64,000 bases of DNA from Desulfomonilaceae bacterium (GTDB lineage Bacteria; Desulfobacterota; Desulfomonilia; Desulfomonilales; Desulfomonilaceae), in contig JBAZSD010000002.1 in the NCBI GenBank assembly GCA_041662605.1, positions 186,001-250,000 of the forward strand, in the 5' to 3' direction. Positions 1-9,210 of this stretch are shown in pieces. The translations under genes and the position numbers were made by a program. Under the pieces are notes generated by a model, which saw only the letters and a list, made by a program, of their open reading frames with translations, searched no databases and was not told the origin of the DNA. The first letter of the stretch is position 1. Each line of letters begins with the position of its first letter.

Positions 1-75
1 ACGTGTGACCAACAGGACAAACGTGATTATTCTCCCCAGGTGAGCCTTTTTTTTCACGATCCCTTTTTTGCTCAT
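1..75 (-). CDS. Possible 5' end of a divergent membrane or secreted protein (partial)
   Basis: Reading leftwards from an ATG at position 75, 25 codons stay open to the window edge. They encode a lysine-rich start (MSKKGIVKKKAH) followed by a hydrophobic stretch (IITFVLLV), the usual shape of a signal peptide or first membrane anchor. I see no convincing ribosome binding site in front of the ATG, and 25 codons can stay open by chance. The gene would be divergent to leuS. Its function cannot be read. Confidence 0.3.
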   Translation of the reverse strand, partial: MSKKGIVKKKAHLGRIITFVLLVTR

Positions 76-258
76 ACGGCTTAGTTGAAAAACGAGCGTC
101 ATTAATGGGCGTCGTGCTATAGTATTTCAAATAAAAGAACTCAAACAACGGGAGAGAGCCGGCGATCATAACAAACTCAATAACTGACGTTGAAGCCGCC
201 CTACCCGATATGTTAGAAGAAACGGTTAATTGTTGATTCGGCCAATTGTGGAGGAAAC

Positions 259-2736
259 ATGGAAAAGAAATACAACCCCGAAGTCATCGAAAAGAAATGG
301 CAGGACTTTTGGGTCAAAGAGAATATTTTCAAGGTTCAGCTCGATGCCTCTAAAGAAAAATATTATTTGCTCGAAATGTTTCCGTATCCATCGGGAAGAA
401 TTCATATGGGCCACGTCAGGAATTACTCGATCGGAGACGTTGTTGCCCGGTACAAGATGATGACTGGCTTGAATGTGCTCCATCCTATGGGTTGGGACGC
501 ATTCGGAATGCCCGCTGAAAACGCCGCCATAAAAAACCGGTCCCATCCAGCGATCTGGACGAAAAACAACATTAATGAGATGCGCCGCCAGCTCAAGCGT
601 ATGGGATTCTCGTATGACTGGGACCGCGAAATCGCCACATGCCACCCGGATTACTACAAATGGGAACAATGGCTTTTTGTTAGGATGCTGGAAAAAGGGC
701 TTGTTTACAGGAAGAAATCGATCGTCAACTATTGCGGGACATGCGCCACTGTCCTCGCCAACGAGCAGGTGGAAGACGGGCGCTGCTGGAGATGCGCCGA
801 ACCGGTGATCCAAAGAGAACAGGATGGGTGGTTTTTCAAGATTACTGAATATGCAGATGAGTTGTTGGAATGGTGCGATCGTTTGACCGGCTGGCCGGAG
901 AGGGTCTTGATAATGCAGAGGAACTGGATCGGCCGGAGGGAGGGAGCCAGAATTCTCTTTAACCTGGAAAATTCGGATCAGTCAATAGAGGTTTTTACCA
1001 CCAGACCGGATACCCTTTACGGCGCAACTTTCATGAGCCTTGCGCCTGAACATCCCCTCTGTCTGTCTCTTTCCAAAGGAACTACTCAGGAATCCGCTGT
1101 GCAGGAATTTGTGAACCGCGCTCTGACCCAGGATTGGCAAAGTCGCGTGGGAGAAGAGGCTGAAAAAGAAGGCGTATTCACTGGAGCCTATTGCGTGAAC
1201 CCTTTGACTGGCCGCAGGATGCCGATTTATTGCGCCAACTTTGTCCTGTATGAGTATGGAACCGGCGCTGTCATGGCTGTCCCGGCTCATGACCAGAGAG
1301 ATTTCGAGTTTGCCGTGAAATACGGTCTGGAAATCGTAGTGGTTGTCCAGCCCTCAGAAAGGGTATTGGATGTACCGGCAATGACCGAGGCCTATGTGGG
1401 GGAAGGAACGCTGGTCAACTCGGGAGAGTTCGATGGAATTGACAACGTGTCAGGCAAAAAGGCGATTTCCGGGAAGCTGAAATCCATGAATCGAGGCGGT
1501 CCAACTATAAATTATCGTTTGAGAGACTGGGGTATTTCACGGCAACGATACTGGGGCGCCCCTATTCCGATCATACACTGTCCAAAATGTGGGCCGACAC
1601 CAGTCCCTGACTCAGATCTTCCGGTTGTGTTACCAACAAATATAGAATTTCCTGAAAGCGGCCGTTCTCCGTTGCCTGACCTCGACTGGTGGGTCAACAC
1701 TTCCTGCCCAAAATGTGGCTCCGCGTCTCGAAGAGAGACTGACACCATGGACACTTTTGTGGAGTCTTCATGGTATTTTGACAGGTATACATGTCCCCGT
1801 TACGAGGGGGGCTTGCTAGATCCGGCGCAGGACGTTTACTGGTCTCCCGTTGACCAGTACATCGGCGGAATAGAACACGCTATCTTGCATCTTCTTTATT
1901 CAAGGTTTTTTACAAAGGCGCTTAGGGATTTTGGTATCAAGAAAGAGAGTGAGCCATTCAAGAATCTCCTGACCCAAGGCATGGTAATTAAAGATGGCGC
2001 AAAGATGTCAAAGTCAAAAGGTAATGTGGTAGACCCGGAAGAACTTATAAACAAATTCGGAGCGGATACGGTCAGGCTGTTCTGTCTTTTCGCCGCCCCA
2101 CCTGAGAGGGATCTGGAGTGGACATCTGAGGGAGTCGAGGGAGCGCACAGGTTCCTTAATCGGATCTGGACACTGGTGGGACAACACAAGAATTTGACAA
2201 GACCTAAAGTCGCGCCCACCCAGACTCCACTGGGCAAGTCTGTGAGACGTGTCACCCACAAAACAATCAAAAAAGTGACCGAGGACATAAGCAACAGGTT
2301 CCGTTTCAACACAGCCATCGCCGCAATAATGGAAATGTCCAATGAGTTGGCCAAAATATCTCAAGAGGACATTTCGCTATCCAATGACGTCAGAGACGCA
2401 ATGGTGGAAGCCATCAGTTCCATGATACTCTTGATGTCCCCGTTTGTGCCTCATATATCGGAGGAACTCTGGAAAGCTCTTGGAAAGAAGAGCGGTTTGA
2501 CGCTGCAACCCTGGCCCACTTACGATCCTGGCTTGATTGCAGAGGATGAATTGACCATCGTCGTTCAGGTCAACGGGAAGAAACGAGCGGAGATTCGCGT
2601 CCCAGTGTTCGCCACAGAGGACGAAATCAAGCAGGTCACACTTGCTGAAACCAACGTGCAGAGATTTCTCGAAGGACGTGTAATTAAAAAGATGGTTGTA
2701 GTGCCCGGCAAGCTTATTAATATTGTGGCCGGCTGA
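259..2736 (+). CDS. leuS: Leucyl-tRNA synthetase
   Basis: This cytoplasmic class Ia synthetase charges tRNA-Leu with leucine. The 825 residues match the usual bacterial length. The HIGH signature appears as HMGH at about residues 49-52 inside PYPSGRIHMGHVRNY, and the KMSKS loop (GAKMSKSKGN) lies near residue 582. The region between them holds the CP1 editing domain, with TTRPDTLYGATF and a GTGAVMAVPAHDQRD stretch. Cysteine pairs of the zinc-finger type (CPKCG) occur near residues 438 and 479. The ATG is preceded by a strong GTGGAGGAAAC binding site, which fixes the start. The LptE-like gene follows after 91 bases on the same strand, the common leuS-lptE order in proteobacteria. Confidence 0.98.
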   Translation: MEKKYNPEVIEKKWQDFWVKENIFKVQLDASKEKYYLLEMFPYPSGRIHMGHVRNYSIGDVVARYKMMTGLNVLHPMGWDAFGMPAENAAIKNRSHPAIWTKNNINEMRRQLKRMGFSYDWDREIATCHPDYYKWEQWLFVRMLEKGLVYRKKSIVNYCGTCATVLANEQVEDGRCWRCAEPVIQREQDGWFFKITEYADELLEWCDRLTGWPERVLIMQRNWIGRREGARILFNLENSDQSIEVFTTRPDTLYGATFMSLAPEHPLCLSLSKGTTQESAVQEFVNRALTQDWQSRVGEEAEKEGVFTGAYCVNPLTGRRMPIYCANFVLYEYGTGAVMAVPAHDQRDFEFAVKYGLEIVVVVQPSERVLDVPAMTEAYVGEGTLVNSGEFDGIDNVSGKKAISGKLKSMNRGGPTINYRLRDWGISRQRYWGAPIPIIHCPKCGPTPVPDSDLPVVLPTNIEFPESGRSPLPDLDWWVNTSCPKCGSASRRETDTMDTFVESSWYFDRYTCPRYEGGLLDPAQDVYWSPVDQYIGGIEHAILHLLYSRFFTKALRDFGIKKESEPFKNLLTQGMVIKDGAKMSKSKGNVVDPEELINKFGADTVRLFCLFAAPPERDLEWTSEGVEGAHRFLNRIWTLVGQHKNLTRPKVAPTQTPLGKSVRRVTHKTIKKVTEDISNRFRFNTAIAAIMEMSNELAKISQEDISLSNDVRDAMVEAISSMILLMSPFVPHISEELWKALGKKSGLTLQPWPTYDPGLIAEDELTIVVQVNGKKRAEIRVPVFATEDEIKQVTLAETNVQRFLEGRVIKKMVVVPGKLINIVAG

Positions 2737-2827
2737 TTCTGACATGCCCAGACCCTGGGTTTGATTTGATTCGACCATTATTTCAGTCAACAGGACAGTT
2801 CCCGGTCTCTAGTCGTATACTGAGACA

Positions 2828-3406
2828 TTGGGTTTAAGAGCCGAAGCTGTGAACGATGCCTTCTATTCGCTAACTAATCGAATTTTCAGACTCGGCGCCC
2901 AGCGATCGGTACTACTCTTAGTTCTGTTTTGTTCAATTAGCGGTTGCGGTTACAAGTTCGGCGAAACCGTAAAACCAGCGGTGTTTCCGACAAGCGCCAA
3001 AACCATTCTTATCGAGAGCGCAACAAACAATACTGTCATCACAGGGGTCGAGACCGAATTGACGAACGAGCTTCGACGCGAGTTCGCTTTGGACCCGAAG
3101 CTGAAACCTACATTCGAAAACGGCGACGTGATCCTGAAGACGACAATCGCCTCTTATGAAGACACACCATCAGCATTCAGAGCTGATGGGAAGGAACTAA
3201 CAAGGGTTGGGACTTTGCGTGTCGCTTGCCTTCTTGATCAATCCGGCGCAAATCGGCAATTATGGAAGAATGATTTTTCGGCTTCGTACACTTATACAGT
3301 TACAGACTCGATCCAGGGAACACTATCCAACCGGCGTCGCGCCATCTCCCAGATGATCAGGGATTTAACCCCGCGCATTCACAGGTCAATGTACGATTCA
3401 TTCTAG
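2828..3406 (+). CDS. lptE: LptE-like LPS-assembly lipoprotein
   Basis: LptE is an outer-membrane lipoprotein that plugs the LptD barrel and helps insert LPS into the outer leaflet. The N-terminus shows a hydrophobic segment (SVLLLVLFCS) ending in a lipobox ISGC with the acylated Cys at about residue 40, then CGYKFGE, typical of the family. The rest reads as a small alpha/beta domain with the family-like phrases ESATNNT and TELTNELRREF. The start is uncertain: TTG at 2828 gives 192 residues, and GTG at 2849 gives 185 and a more ordinary signal peptide length. Position directly behind leuS supports the call. Sequence conservation in LptE is low, so the name rests on lipobox, size and context. 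Confidence 0.75.
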   Translation: MGLRAEAVNDAFYSLTNRIFRLGAQRSVLLLVLFCSISGCGYKFGETVKPAVFPTSAKTILIESATNNTVITGVETELTNELRREFALDPKLKPTFENGDVILKTTIASYEDTPSAFRADGKELTRVGTLRVACLLDQSGANRQLWKNDFSASYTYTVTDSIQGTLSNRRRAISQMIRDLTPRIHRSMYDSF

Positions 3407-3461
3407 ACGCTGTGAATATCGCCTGGGGTATATGGATACGCACCTGTCGAGACCGGATGGG

Positions 3462-3491
3462 TTGACAGCCTGGGAGCTTGGAGAATATGAA
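3462..3491 (+). promoter_or_regulatory. Candidate sigma-70 type promoter for mdh-miaB
   Basis: A perfect TTGACA (-35) at 3462-3467 is followed after 18 bases by TATGAA (-10, 4 of 6 consensus) at 3486-3491. Transcription would begin near 3498, about 60 bases ahead of the mdh ATG. This is a visual match only. Confidence 0.4.
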
Positions 3492-3559
3492 TCTATCAAA
3501 TTGGTTTTTTTGTGAACTACGGTTGGAAAACTTTTTAGGGCGGAAAGGGAGGAGAAGTC

Positions 3560-4498
3560 ATGGCTAAAAAGAAATTAACGGTAATTGGCGCAGGAAACGT
3601 TGGGGCTTCAGTGGCGGCTTACGCGTCAGCTCAGGAACTTGGAGATGTCGTCTTGGTCGATATTCTGGATGGTATTCCTCAGGGAAAGGGTCTCGATCTA
3701 TATGAGGCGACGACTGTCCTGGGAGTGGACACGATGGTAACTGGAACCAGCGATTATGAGGCCACAAGAGACAGTGACGTAATTGTAATTACAGCCGGCA
3801 TTGCCAGAAAGCCGGGAATGAGCAGGGATGACCTGCTGTCAACCAATGTCAAAATCGTCGGAGATGTGGCGGAAAAAGCGGCAAAATATTCTCCGGACGC
3901 GATAATTATAGTTGTATCGAATCCTCTGGACGCTATGGTCTACACGGCATGGAAAAAAACAGGTTTCGCTCCAAGAAAAATAGTGGGCATGGCGGGAGTG
4001 CTTGACACAGCTCGATTCAGGGCCTTCATAGCCGAAGAGATCGGCGTGTCGGTAGAAGATATTCACGCACTGGTGCTCGGGGGACATGGCGACACAATGG
4101 TGCCTCTGACAAGGTACTGTTTTGTGGGCGGAGTTCCTGTTACCTGTTTCCTGTCTTCAAACCGTCTGGAAGAAATCGTCCAAAGAACGCGCCAGGGTGG
4201 GGCTGAAATCGTTGGTTTGCTAAAAACGGGTAGCGCTTATTACGCTCCAGCGGCTTCTGCGATTCAGATGGCGCGTTCTGTTCTGCTTGATAAAAAAAGG
4301 CTTCTGCCCGTGGCGGCTTATCTGGAAGGGGAATATGGAGAAAAGGGAATTTTTGTTGGTGTTCCCGCCATCCTTGGCGCAGCCGGAGTCGAGAAAGTTG
4401 TTGAGGTTGATTTGACTCGCGATGAGTCTCAAGCCTTCAAGAGGTCTGCCCAAGCGGTAAAGGATCTCGTAAAAGAAGTAGATAGATTTCTGAGTTAG
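3560..4498 (+). CDS. mdh: Malate dehydrogenase (LDH-like family)
   Basis: The enzyme interconverts malate and oxaloacetate with NAD in the citric acid cycle. The 312 residues open with the Rossmann dinucleotide motif VIGAGNVGAS. Substrate arginines lie in the mobile loop (GIARKPGMSRDDLL, near residue 85). The NPLDAMVYTAW stretch follows, and the catalytic histidine is in GGHGDTMVPL near residue 175. The arginine-rich loop marks it as malate rather than lactate dehydrogenase, in the short LDH-like MDH group found in many anaerobes. A strong binding site (GGGAGGAGAAGTC) precedes the ATG. miaB follows after 8 bases and is probably co-transcribed. Confidence 0.96.
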   Translation: MAKKKLTVIGAGNVGASVAAYASAQELGDVVLVDILDGIPQGKGLDLYEATTVLGVDTMVTGTSDYEATRDSDVIVITAGIARKPGMSRDDLLSTNVKIVGDVAEKAAKYSPDAIIIVVSNPLDAMVYTAWKKTGFAPRKIVGMAGVLDTARFRAFIAEEIGVSVEDIHALVLGGHGDTMVPLTRYCFVGGVPVTCFLSSNRLEEIVQRTRQGGAEIVGLLKTGSAYYAPAASAIQMARSVLLDKKRLLPVAAYLEGEYGEKGIFVGVPAILGAAGVEKVVEVDLTRDESQAFKRSAQAVKDLVKEVDRFLS

Positions 4499-4506
4499 AG
4501 ACAAGA

Positions 4507-5832
4507 ATGTCGTTACCAAAAAAGTATTTCGTTGAAACTTATGGTTGCCAGATGAACGAGCATGACTCGGAAAAAATGTCCGAATTGCTTGAACAACTGG
4601 GATTGGAAGCGGTTGACTCTGTCGACACGGCCGATGTGGTGGTTATTAACACGTGCGCAATAAGAGAAAAAGCCGAACATAAAGTATACAGCTCTCTGGG
4701 CAAACTGAGGCTTCTAAAACGAGAAAATCCAAACATGATAGTTGTCGTGGCCGGTTGCGTTGCCCAGCAGAAACAAGACCAACTTGCGTCCAAGTTTAAT
4801 CATCTCGACGTTGTTCTTGGTACCCACCACATCTCTGAACTGCCGCAATTGATTAAGCGCATTAGCGTAAGCCGTGAACGGATAGTTAAAAAAGAATTCG
4901 TCGATGACATTCAGTCCCTTCATATGCCGGCTCCTGGTCGTGGTTCCAGTCCGGTATGCTCCTATGTGACAATAATGCAGGGATGTTCCAATTTCTGCGC
5001 TTACTGCGTAGTACCCTATGCTAGAGGCAGGGAACAGAGCAGAAAAACGGAAGAAATCATTGAAGAAGTTTCAAGTCTTGCTTCTCAGGGAGTAAGAGAG
5101 ATTACGCTACTGGGCCAAAATGTTAACGCCTATGGGAAAGATCTTGGAAATGGGACTTGCTTTGCTGGTTTATTAGAGAAACTTTCCCCTATCAAAGACA
5201 TTAAGAGAATACGATTTACAACTTCCCATCCCCGCGACTTCGATTCGTCGCTCGCTGAGGCTGTTGCCAACCTGCCCCATGTTTGCGAACATGTGCACCT
5301 TCCACTCCAGAGTGGATCAGACAGAGTCTTGAGGAATATGAGGCGAGCCTATACTTTTTCAGAATATCTTGAAAAAATAGATATCCTCAGGAGCAAATCT
5401 CCCGGGTGTTCAATCACTGGGGATATGATCGTGGGGTTTCCAGGGGAGTCGGATGACGATTTCCAGCAGACGATTGAAGCTCTTGAACGAATTCGATTTG
5501 ACCAGATTTTTTCTTTCAAGTTTTCACCTAGACCCGGCACCGCCGCTGAATACATGAGCGATCAGATTCCCGAAGAAGTTAAGAAAGCGCGGCTCGCCGC
5601 AGTCCACATCCGGCAGGACGCAATAACAGAGAACTACCATCGGCTACTTGAAGGAACTGTCGCAGAAATCCTCATCGAAGGTCGCAGTCGCTATGAAAAT
5701 CAATTTTATGGAAGAACCCGAACAAATAAAATTGTCAATTTCGAGACCGTCGCCAATCGTTTTATCGGTGACGTTGCACAGGTGAAAATAATGCGTGGAT
5801 TGAGGCACTCCCTTGTAGGTTCCGTAGTCTGA
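4507..5832 (+). CDS. miaB: tRNA-2-methylthio-N6-dimethylallyladenosine synthase (methylthiotransferase)
   Basis: MiaB is a radical-SAM iron-sulfur enzyme that adds a methylthio group to i6A37 of tRNAs reading UNN codons. The 441 residues carry the N-terminal UPF0004 domain with cluster cysteines (YGCQMNEHDSE, NTCAIREKAEH, VAGCVAQQ). The radical SAM motif CSNFCAYC (C-x3-C-x2-C) sits near residues 160-167 and is followed by VPYARGREQSR. The C-terminal TRAM domain is in the last 65 residues. All six expected cysteines are present, so the enzyme should be active. It sits 8 bases behind mdh. Confidence 0.97.
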   Translation: MSLPKKYFVETYGCQMNEHDSEKMSELLEQLGLEAVDSVDTADVVVINTCAIREKAEHKVYSSLGKLRLLKRENPNMIVVVAGCVAQQKQDQLASKFNHLDVVLGTHHISELPQLIKRISVSRERIVKKEFVDDIQSLHMPAPGRGSSPVCSYVTIMQGCSNFCAYCVVPYARGREQSRKTEEIIEEVSSLASQGVREITLLGQNVNAYGKDLGNGTCFAGLLEKLSPIKDIKRIRFTTSHPRDFDSSLAEAVANLPHVCEHVHLPLQSGSDRVLRNMRRAYTFSEYLEKIDILRSKSPGCSITGDMIVGFPGESDDDFQQTIEALERIRFDQIFSFKFSPRPGTAAEYMSDQIPEEVKKARLAAVHIRQDAITENYHRLLEGTVAEILIEGRSRYENQFYGRTRTNKIVNFETVANRFIGDVAQVKIMRGLRHSLVGSVV

Positions 5833-5973
5833 TTTCAGATCTGGGATTTTTGGCGATTTTAGACAGGGTCAGGCTTACAGGTTTTAAAATTATTTGACTA
5901 TCTGGGGGTGAGGCTGTTATTGTTAAATCGACCTTGTTTTTAAAACTGACATCCGTGAGAATGCGGCGGGCCC

Positions 5974-6006
5974 AAAAAAAAGAAGCCCGACCGGTGGGGT
6001 CGAGCT
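5974..6006 (-). terminator. Rho-independent terminator of the outer-membrane protein gene at 6.2-7.3 kb
   Basis: Read on the minus strand, AGCTCGACC and GGTCGGGCT pair around a 5-base loop with one internal A-C mismatch, followed by TCTTTTTTTT. It lies about 180 bases beyond the stop of the gene ending at 6185. The same stem, with the mismatch at the same place, ends the paralogous gene near 34.9 kb. The rest of the 5833-6184 gap holds a further partial inverted repeat (AGCCCG/CGGGCT) reaching to about 6031 and nothing else I can name. Confidence 0.8.
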
Positions 6007-6184
6007 GGGAGACGCCGTTATACGGCCGGGCTCACAAAAACGAATGGCCGATAAATACTAGAGAATTGCGCGTCTCGAACTGATTTGATCCGAAATTACT
6101 TGGTTGTTGATCGCTAGGAACTCCGGATCTTATCGTCGAGGTTCCCTGTGTACTCATCGGCCGACAGAAAACTTTAAGTTCTAT

Positions 6185-7258
6185 TTAGAATATGAAGCCC
6201 ATTTCCAGGTAACCGCCTTCAAGTGCGGTTTTCAGAATGTAGTCCGACGGGCATTTCTTGAGGTCGATCAGCCTGTATCCACCTTTCATGTAACCCCATC
6301 GTCCGCAGTTCATCGGGATGGTGTATCTTCCACCTGCCTGCACGTCCACACCTTCTACATCATCCACAAACAGCGCTGTCGCTTTCGCGTCGCAGGAGAA
6401 TGTGCCACCATTGAGGTTTGTCGCGACACACTTCTGAAATTCAACTCCTACAGCCGCAGTATCCATACTTTTACTGAAAGTGTTCTGGTAATTTCCGCAG
6501 AAGTAACAATTAGCGTCTATGCGATCATCAGCGTGCATAAAGCCGCCGAATAGGCTCAGGGTTGCTTTACAACTCTTGAGAGCGTCATACACAAGTCCAA
6601 CTTTTTGATAGCCATGTTGCCATCGGCTCTGAATCTGCTGCCCTGGAGACCAAAGTTGCGGACTCGATCCTCCCCCCTGGAACCCAAAGTAAAACCAGTT
6701 ATCAACCCATTTCCCGCCTTTTACCTCGGTCCACAACCCTGAGTATTGGATACCCCAGTTGCATCGGAACTGATATTTGGCGTTGACTTCAGGAATCACC
6801 TGGTGGGCCGGTAAACCAAAGCTATCGGTAAAATCGGCCTGTTCCTGGTAGCCCGAGCCCCATTGCCACGTATACCGTGGCCATTGGACTGCGCCTCTGA
6901 GGCGGGCGTAAATACCCTGAACACCAATTTGCCATTGTCCCGGCCTGGGCATCGGCAAGAAACAGCCCATAGCCGGAGCTGACATGGGTAAGAGAGTTGG
7001 TGGCAAGGCTTTGACCTTCGTTATCCTGGAAGGTCCCGGAACATAGGGATTCCCAGCCCAAGGAGCCGGAAACCCGAAATTCGATCGTTTTGCCTTGGTT
7101 TGCTGAATGGCGGGGCTAGCCACCATATTTGAGTTATTGGGTTTGAGTAGGACATCGAGCGATTCATCGGGGGCAACCGCCCACGACGGGCTCAGAAAAC
7201 ACATGGACACCAAAAGAACTAGACATACCAACGGCGTGTAAGGGATTCTTCTCAACAT
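6185..7258 (-). CDS. Probable outer-membrane beta-barrel protein, paralogue 1
   Basis: I do not recognise a named family. The protein begins with a clear signal peptide (MLRR, then LVCLVLLVSMCFL, cleavage near SWAVA) and ends in an aromatic (MGFIF), the usual C-terminal signature of outer-membrane barrels. The body alternates aromatic and polar residues (YQFRCNWGIQYSGLW, GGRYTIPMNCGRWGYMKGGYR) with many Trp and Gly. I chose the ATG at 7258 because GGGAGGAAGGGT stands just before it; a longer frame reaches 7312 but lacks a site. It has 357 residues. A paralogue with the same start, matching C-terminal half and the same terminator lies at 35031-36032. Eight cysteines are unusual for a barrel and suggest disulfides or a bound group. 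Confidence 0.75.
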   Translation of the reverse strand: MLRRIPYTPLVCLVLLVSMCFLSPSWAVAPDESLDVLLKPNNSNMVASPAIQQTKAKRSNFGFPAPWAGNPYVPGPSRITKVKALPPTLLPMSAPAMGCFLPMPRPGQWQIGVQGIYARLRGAVQWPRYTWQWGSGYQEQADFTDSFGLPAHQVIPEVNAKYQFRCNWGIQYSGLWTEVKGGKWVDNWFYFGFQGGGSSPQLWSPGQQIQSRWQHGYQKVGLVYDALKSCKATLSLFGGFMHADDRIDANCYFCGNYQNTFSKSMDTAAVGVEFQKCVATNLNGGTFSCDAKATALFVDDVEGVDVQAGGRYTIPMNCGRWGYMKGGYRLIDLKKCPSDYILKTALEGGYLEMGFIF

Positions 7259-7628
7259 ACCCTTCCTCCCAGCTCGAAATGTTGGGAATCCCTTTATTTG
7301 ATAAGGTGCCATGCTGTCAAGAAAAAAATGTAGTTTTTTATTAGCTAGTTAAAAATAATACCTAAATTAAAATATATGCAACTGCATAACATACTAATTT
7401 AACCTACGTTTTTGTCGTCATCATCTGCATGAAAAAATATGACTTCAAAATGATTTTCATCCCTGAAACGAGCGCGCATTGACAACGCATACTAAATATT
7501 ATAGCGCTATATACTTAATAAGTTTAATTTTTCTAGCATGGACAGAAACAGCGTTTTGACGCGTCAAACATGGTTTTCCAATTCATATTTCATTACTTTA
7601 TCCAATAAATTCAGGAGATAACTTCATA
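7259..7628. other. AT-rich divergent intergenic region
   Basis: This gap separates two divergently read genes and must hold both promoters. It is strongly AT-rich. A TTGACA occurs at 7479-7484 on the plus strand but has no good -10 at normal spacing. The only clear structure is the palindrome at 7500-7511. No reading frame of note is seen. Confidence 0.5.
7500..7511. promoter_or_regulatory. 12-base perfect palindrome, possible operator
   Basis: TATAGCGCTATA is a perfect palindrome in the AT-rich divergent region, about 118 bases upstream of the dacB start. It could bind a dimeric regulator. Short AT-ended palindromes also arise by chance, so this is weak. Confidence 0.25.
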
Positions 7629-9167
7629 ATGTTTATATTTTTTCTACAAAACTGCGCGTCGCGTCTTCTTCGCACGCTCGCGCGCCTGGAAAAGAAACAG
7701 CCCTGCCCATACGGAATTAATCGAATCATGCGTATTTGGGGCGCCATTTCCCTTTGCTTCGTCCTGACCCTGAACATAGAGTCAAACGCGTGCGCGCTCG
7801 TTGATCCACCCCCATTGAATCCTCAACTGGAAAAAATCATCAACAGGGAATTACCTCAAAATTGCGATGTCTCCTGTCAGGTGGCGGACCTCAACTCGGG
7901 CCGAATACTTATGGAAAAGAATCCTGATCTGGCCTTGACTCCTGCTTCCACTCTCAAGATTGTTACATCGGCTACGGCTCTGTCCGCGCTTGGCCCTGAT
8001 TTCAGATTTGTCACCGAAATTTTTACTGATCGAATCAAGGGTGGTTCTGTAGGCAATCTTTTTGTGAAGGGTCACGGGGATCCTCATCTCGTAACTGAGG
8101 AACTTTTCTCCCTGGTTCGGGAATTGATTGACAGGGGACTCACGGAGATCAACGGATCAATAGTGGTTGATGATTCGTTCTTCACGCCCGACGCCCCCCT
8201 CGATGAAGCTGAAGAACTTGGTTACCGGTCGTATCACGCTCCGTATAGCGCGTTGTCGTTAAATTTCAATTCGTTAAAAATTGCTGTCATTCCTGGCTCA
8301 ACGCCGGGGTCGCCATCCCGTCTCATTATGGATCCCATGTCCGGTTACGCGTCTCTTTCGGGACACGTTCAAACCATCGCCGGCGGCAGTCCACTTAAGA
8401 TTGAGATTTCCAAGAAACCGGCGACCAATGGAACTGAGCATGTAATGGTCGAAGGATCTATTGGAGTTGAGGCCCCTGCTAAAGGCAAATATGTGAATGT
8501 TCAGTTTCCAGCGCTTTATGCCGGTAATGTTCTGAAAGATCTTTTGATACGTGAGGGGATCAAGATTCAGGGAAATGTAGTTAAAGGCCTGACACCCCCT
8601 GCAGCGAAGCTATATCTTGAGCATCAATCTATGCCATTAGGCTTGATTGTTTATTGGCTGGACAAATTGAGCAACAACTTCATGGCTGAGCAAATTTGTT
8701 TGGCTCTTGGGGCTTATTCTCATGGGGCGCCTGGTACCCGTGAAAAAGGTTTGGACGTAATGAGAAAATTCCTGGTCCAGGCAGGAGCGCCAAAATCCAG
8801 TTTCTTTCTTGCAGACGCCAGCGGGCTGTCTCGAAGTAACAAGATAAGCGCGTCCGCTTTGGTCCGAACTCTGGCCGTATCTTCACAGGATTATTACACC
8901 AGCCCTGAATTCATATCTTCTCTCGGGATTTCCGGTGTCGACGGCACACTAAGGGAAAAATTTACGGACAAGGGCGTTAAGGGGAAAATAAGGGCTAAAA
9001 CTGGAACATTGAGAGGCGTAAACGCATTGGCGGGTTATGGGTTGGACAAGAACGGCGCGCCGGTTGTATTTGCCATACTTGTTAACTGCGGCCAGAAAGG
9101 GGTCGGAATAATTGACTATGCCGACAAGATTATGCGCTCGATATTCAACGCCGTGCTGAATCGTTAG
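7629..9167 (+). CDS. dacB: D-alanyl-D-alanine carboxypeptidase/endopeptidase (PBP4 family, peptidase S13)
   Basis: This periplasmic enzyme trims the terminal D-Ala from peptidoglycan stem peptides and cuts cross-links. The three penicillin-binding motifs are all present: SxxK as STLK near residue 107, SxN as SNN near residue 348, and KTG in RAKTGTLRGV near residue 457. The long insert between the first two motifs is typical of the S13 class. The hydrophobic signal segment (WGAISLCFVLTLNI) starts only at about residue 36 of the longest frame. The true start may therefore be the ATG at 7728, although the first ATG has a GGAG about 12 bases upstream and the second has no evident site. It stands alone, with gltX converging on it. 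Confidence 0.94.
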   Translation: MFIFFLQNCASRLLRTLARLEKKQPCPYGINRIMRIWGAISLCFVLTLNIESNACALVDPPPLNPQLEKIINRELPQNCDVSCQVADLNSGRILMEKNPDLALTPASTLKIVTSATALSALGPDFRFVTEIFTDRIKGGSVGNLFVKGHGDPHLVTEELFSLVRELIDRGLTEINGSIVVDDSFFTPDAPLDEAEELGYRSYHAPYSALSLNFNSLKIAVIPGSTPGSPSRLIMDPMSGYASLSGHVQTIAGGSPLKIEISKKPATNGTEHVMVEGSIGVEAPAKGKYVNVQFPALYAGNVLKDLLIREGIKIQGNVVKGLTPPAAKLYLEHQSMPLGLIVYWLDKLSNNFMAEQICLALGAYSHGAPGTREKGLDVMRKFLVQAGAPKSSFFLADASGLSRSNKISASALVRTLAVSSQDYYTSPEFISSLGISGVDGTLREKFTDKGVKGKIRAKTGTLRGVNALAGYGLDKNGAPVVFAILVNCGQKGVGIIDYADKIMRSIFNAVLNR

Positions 9168-9210
9168 GAATAACGACCCAGCAACGGCGTTGGCTTAATC
9201 TTTGTGTCGT

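Noticed and set aside
1896..2354. 152-codon frame antisense to leuS
   Set aside because: It lies fully inside leuS on the other strand, with no start signal and no sensible product.
6104..6553. 149-codon plus-strand frame over the 3' end of the first outer-membrane protein gene
   Set aside because: The opposite strand has signal peptide, binding site, paralogue and terminator, so this frame is a shadow.
7479..7513. TTGACA with TATATA as a dacB promoter
   Set aside because: The spacing is 23 bases, too long for a sigma-70 promoter.
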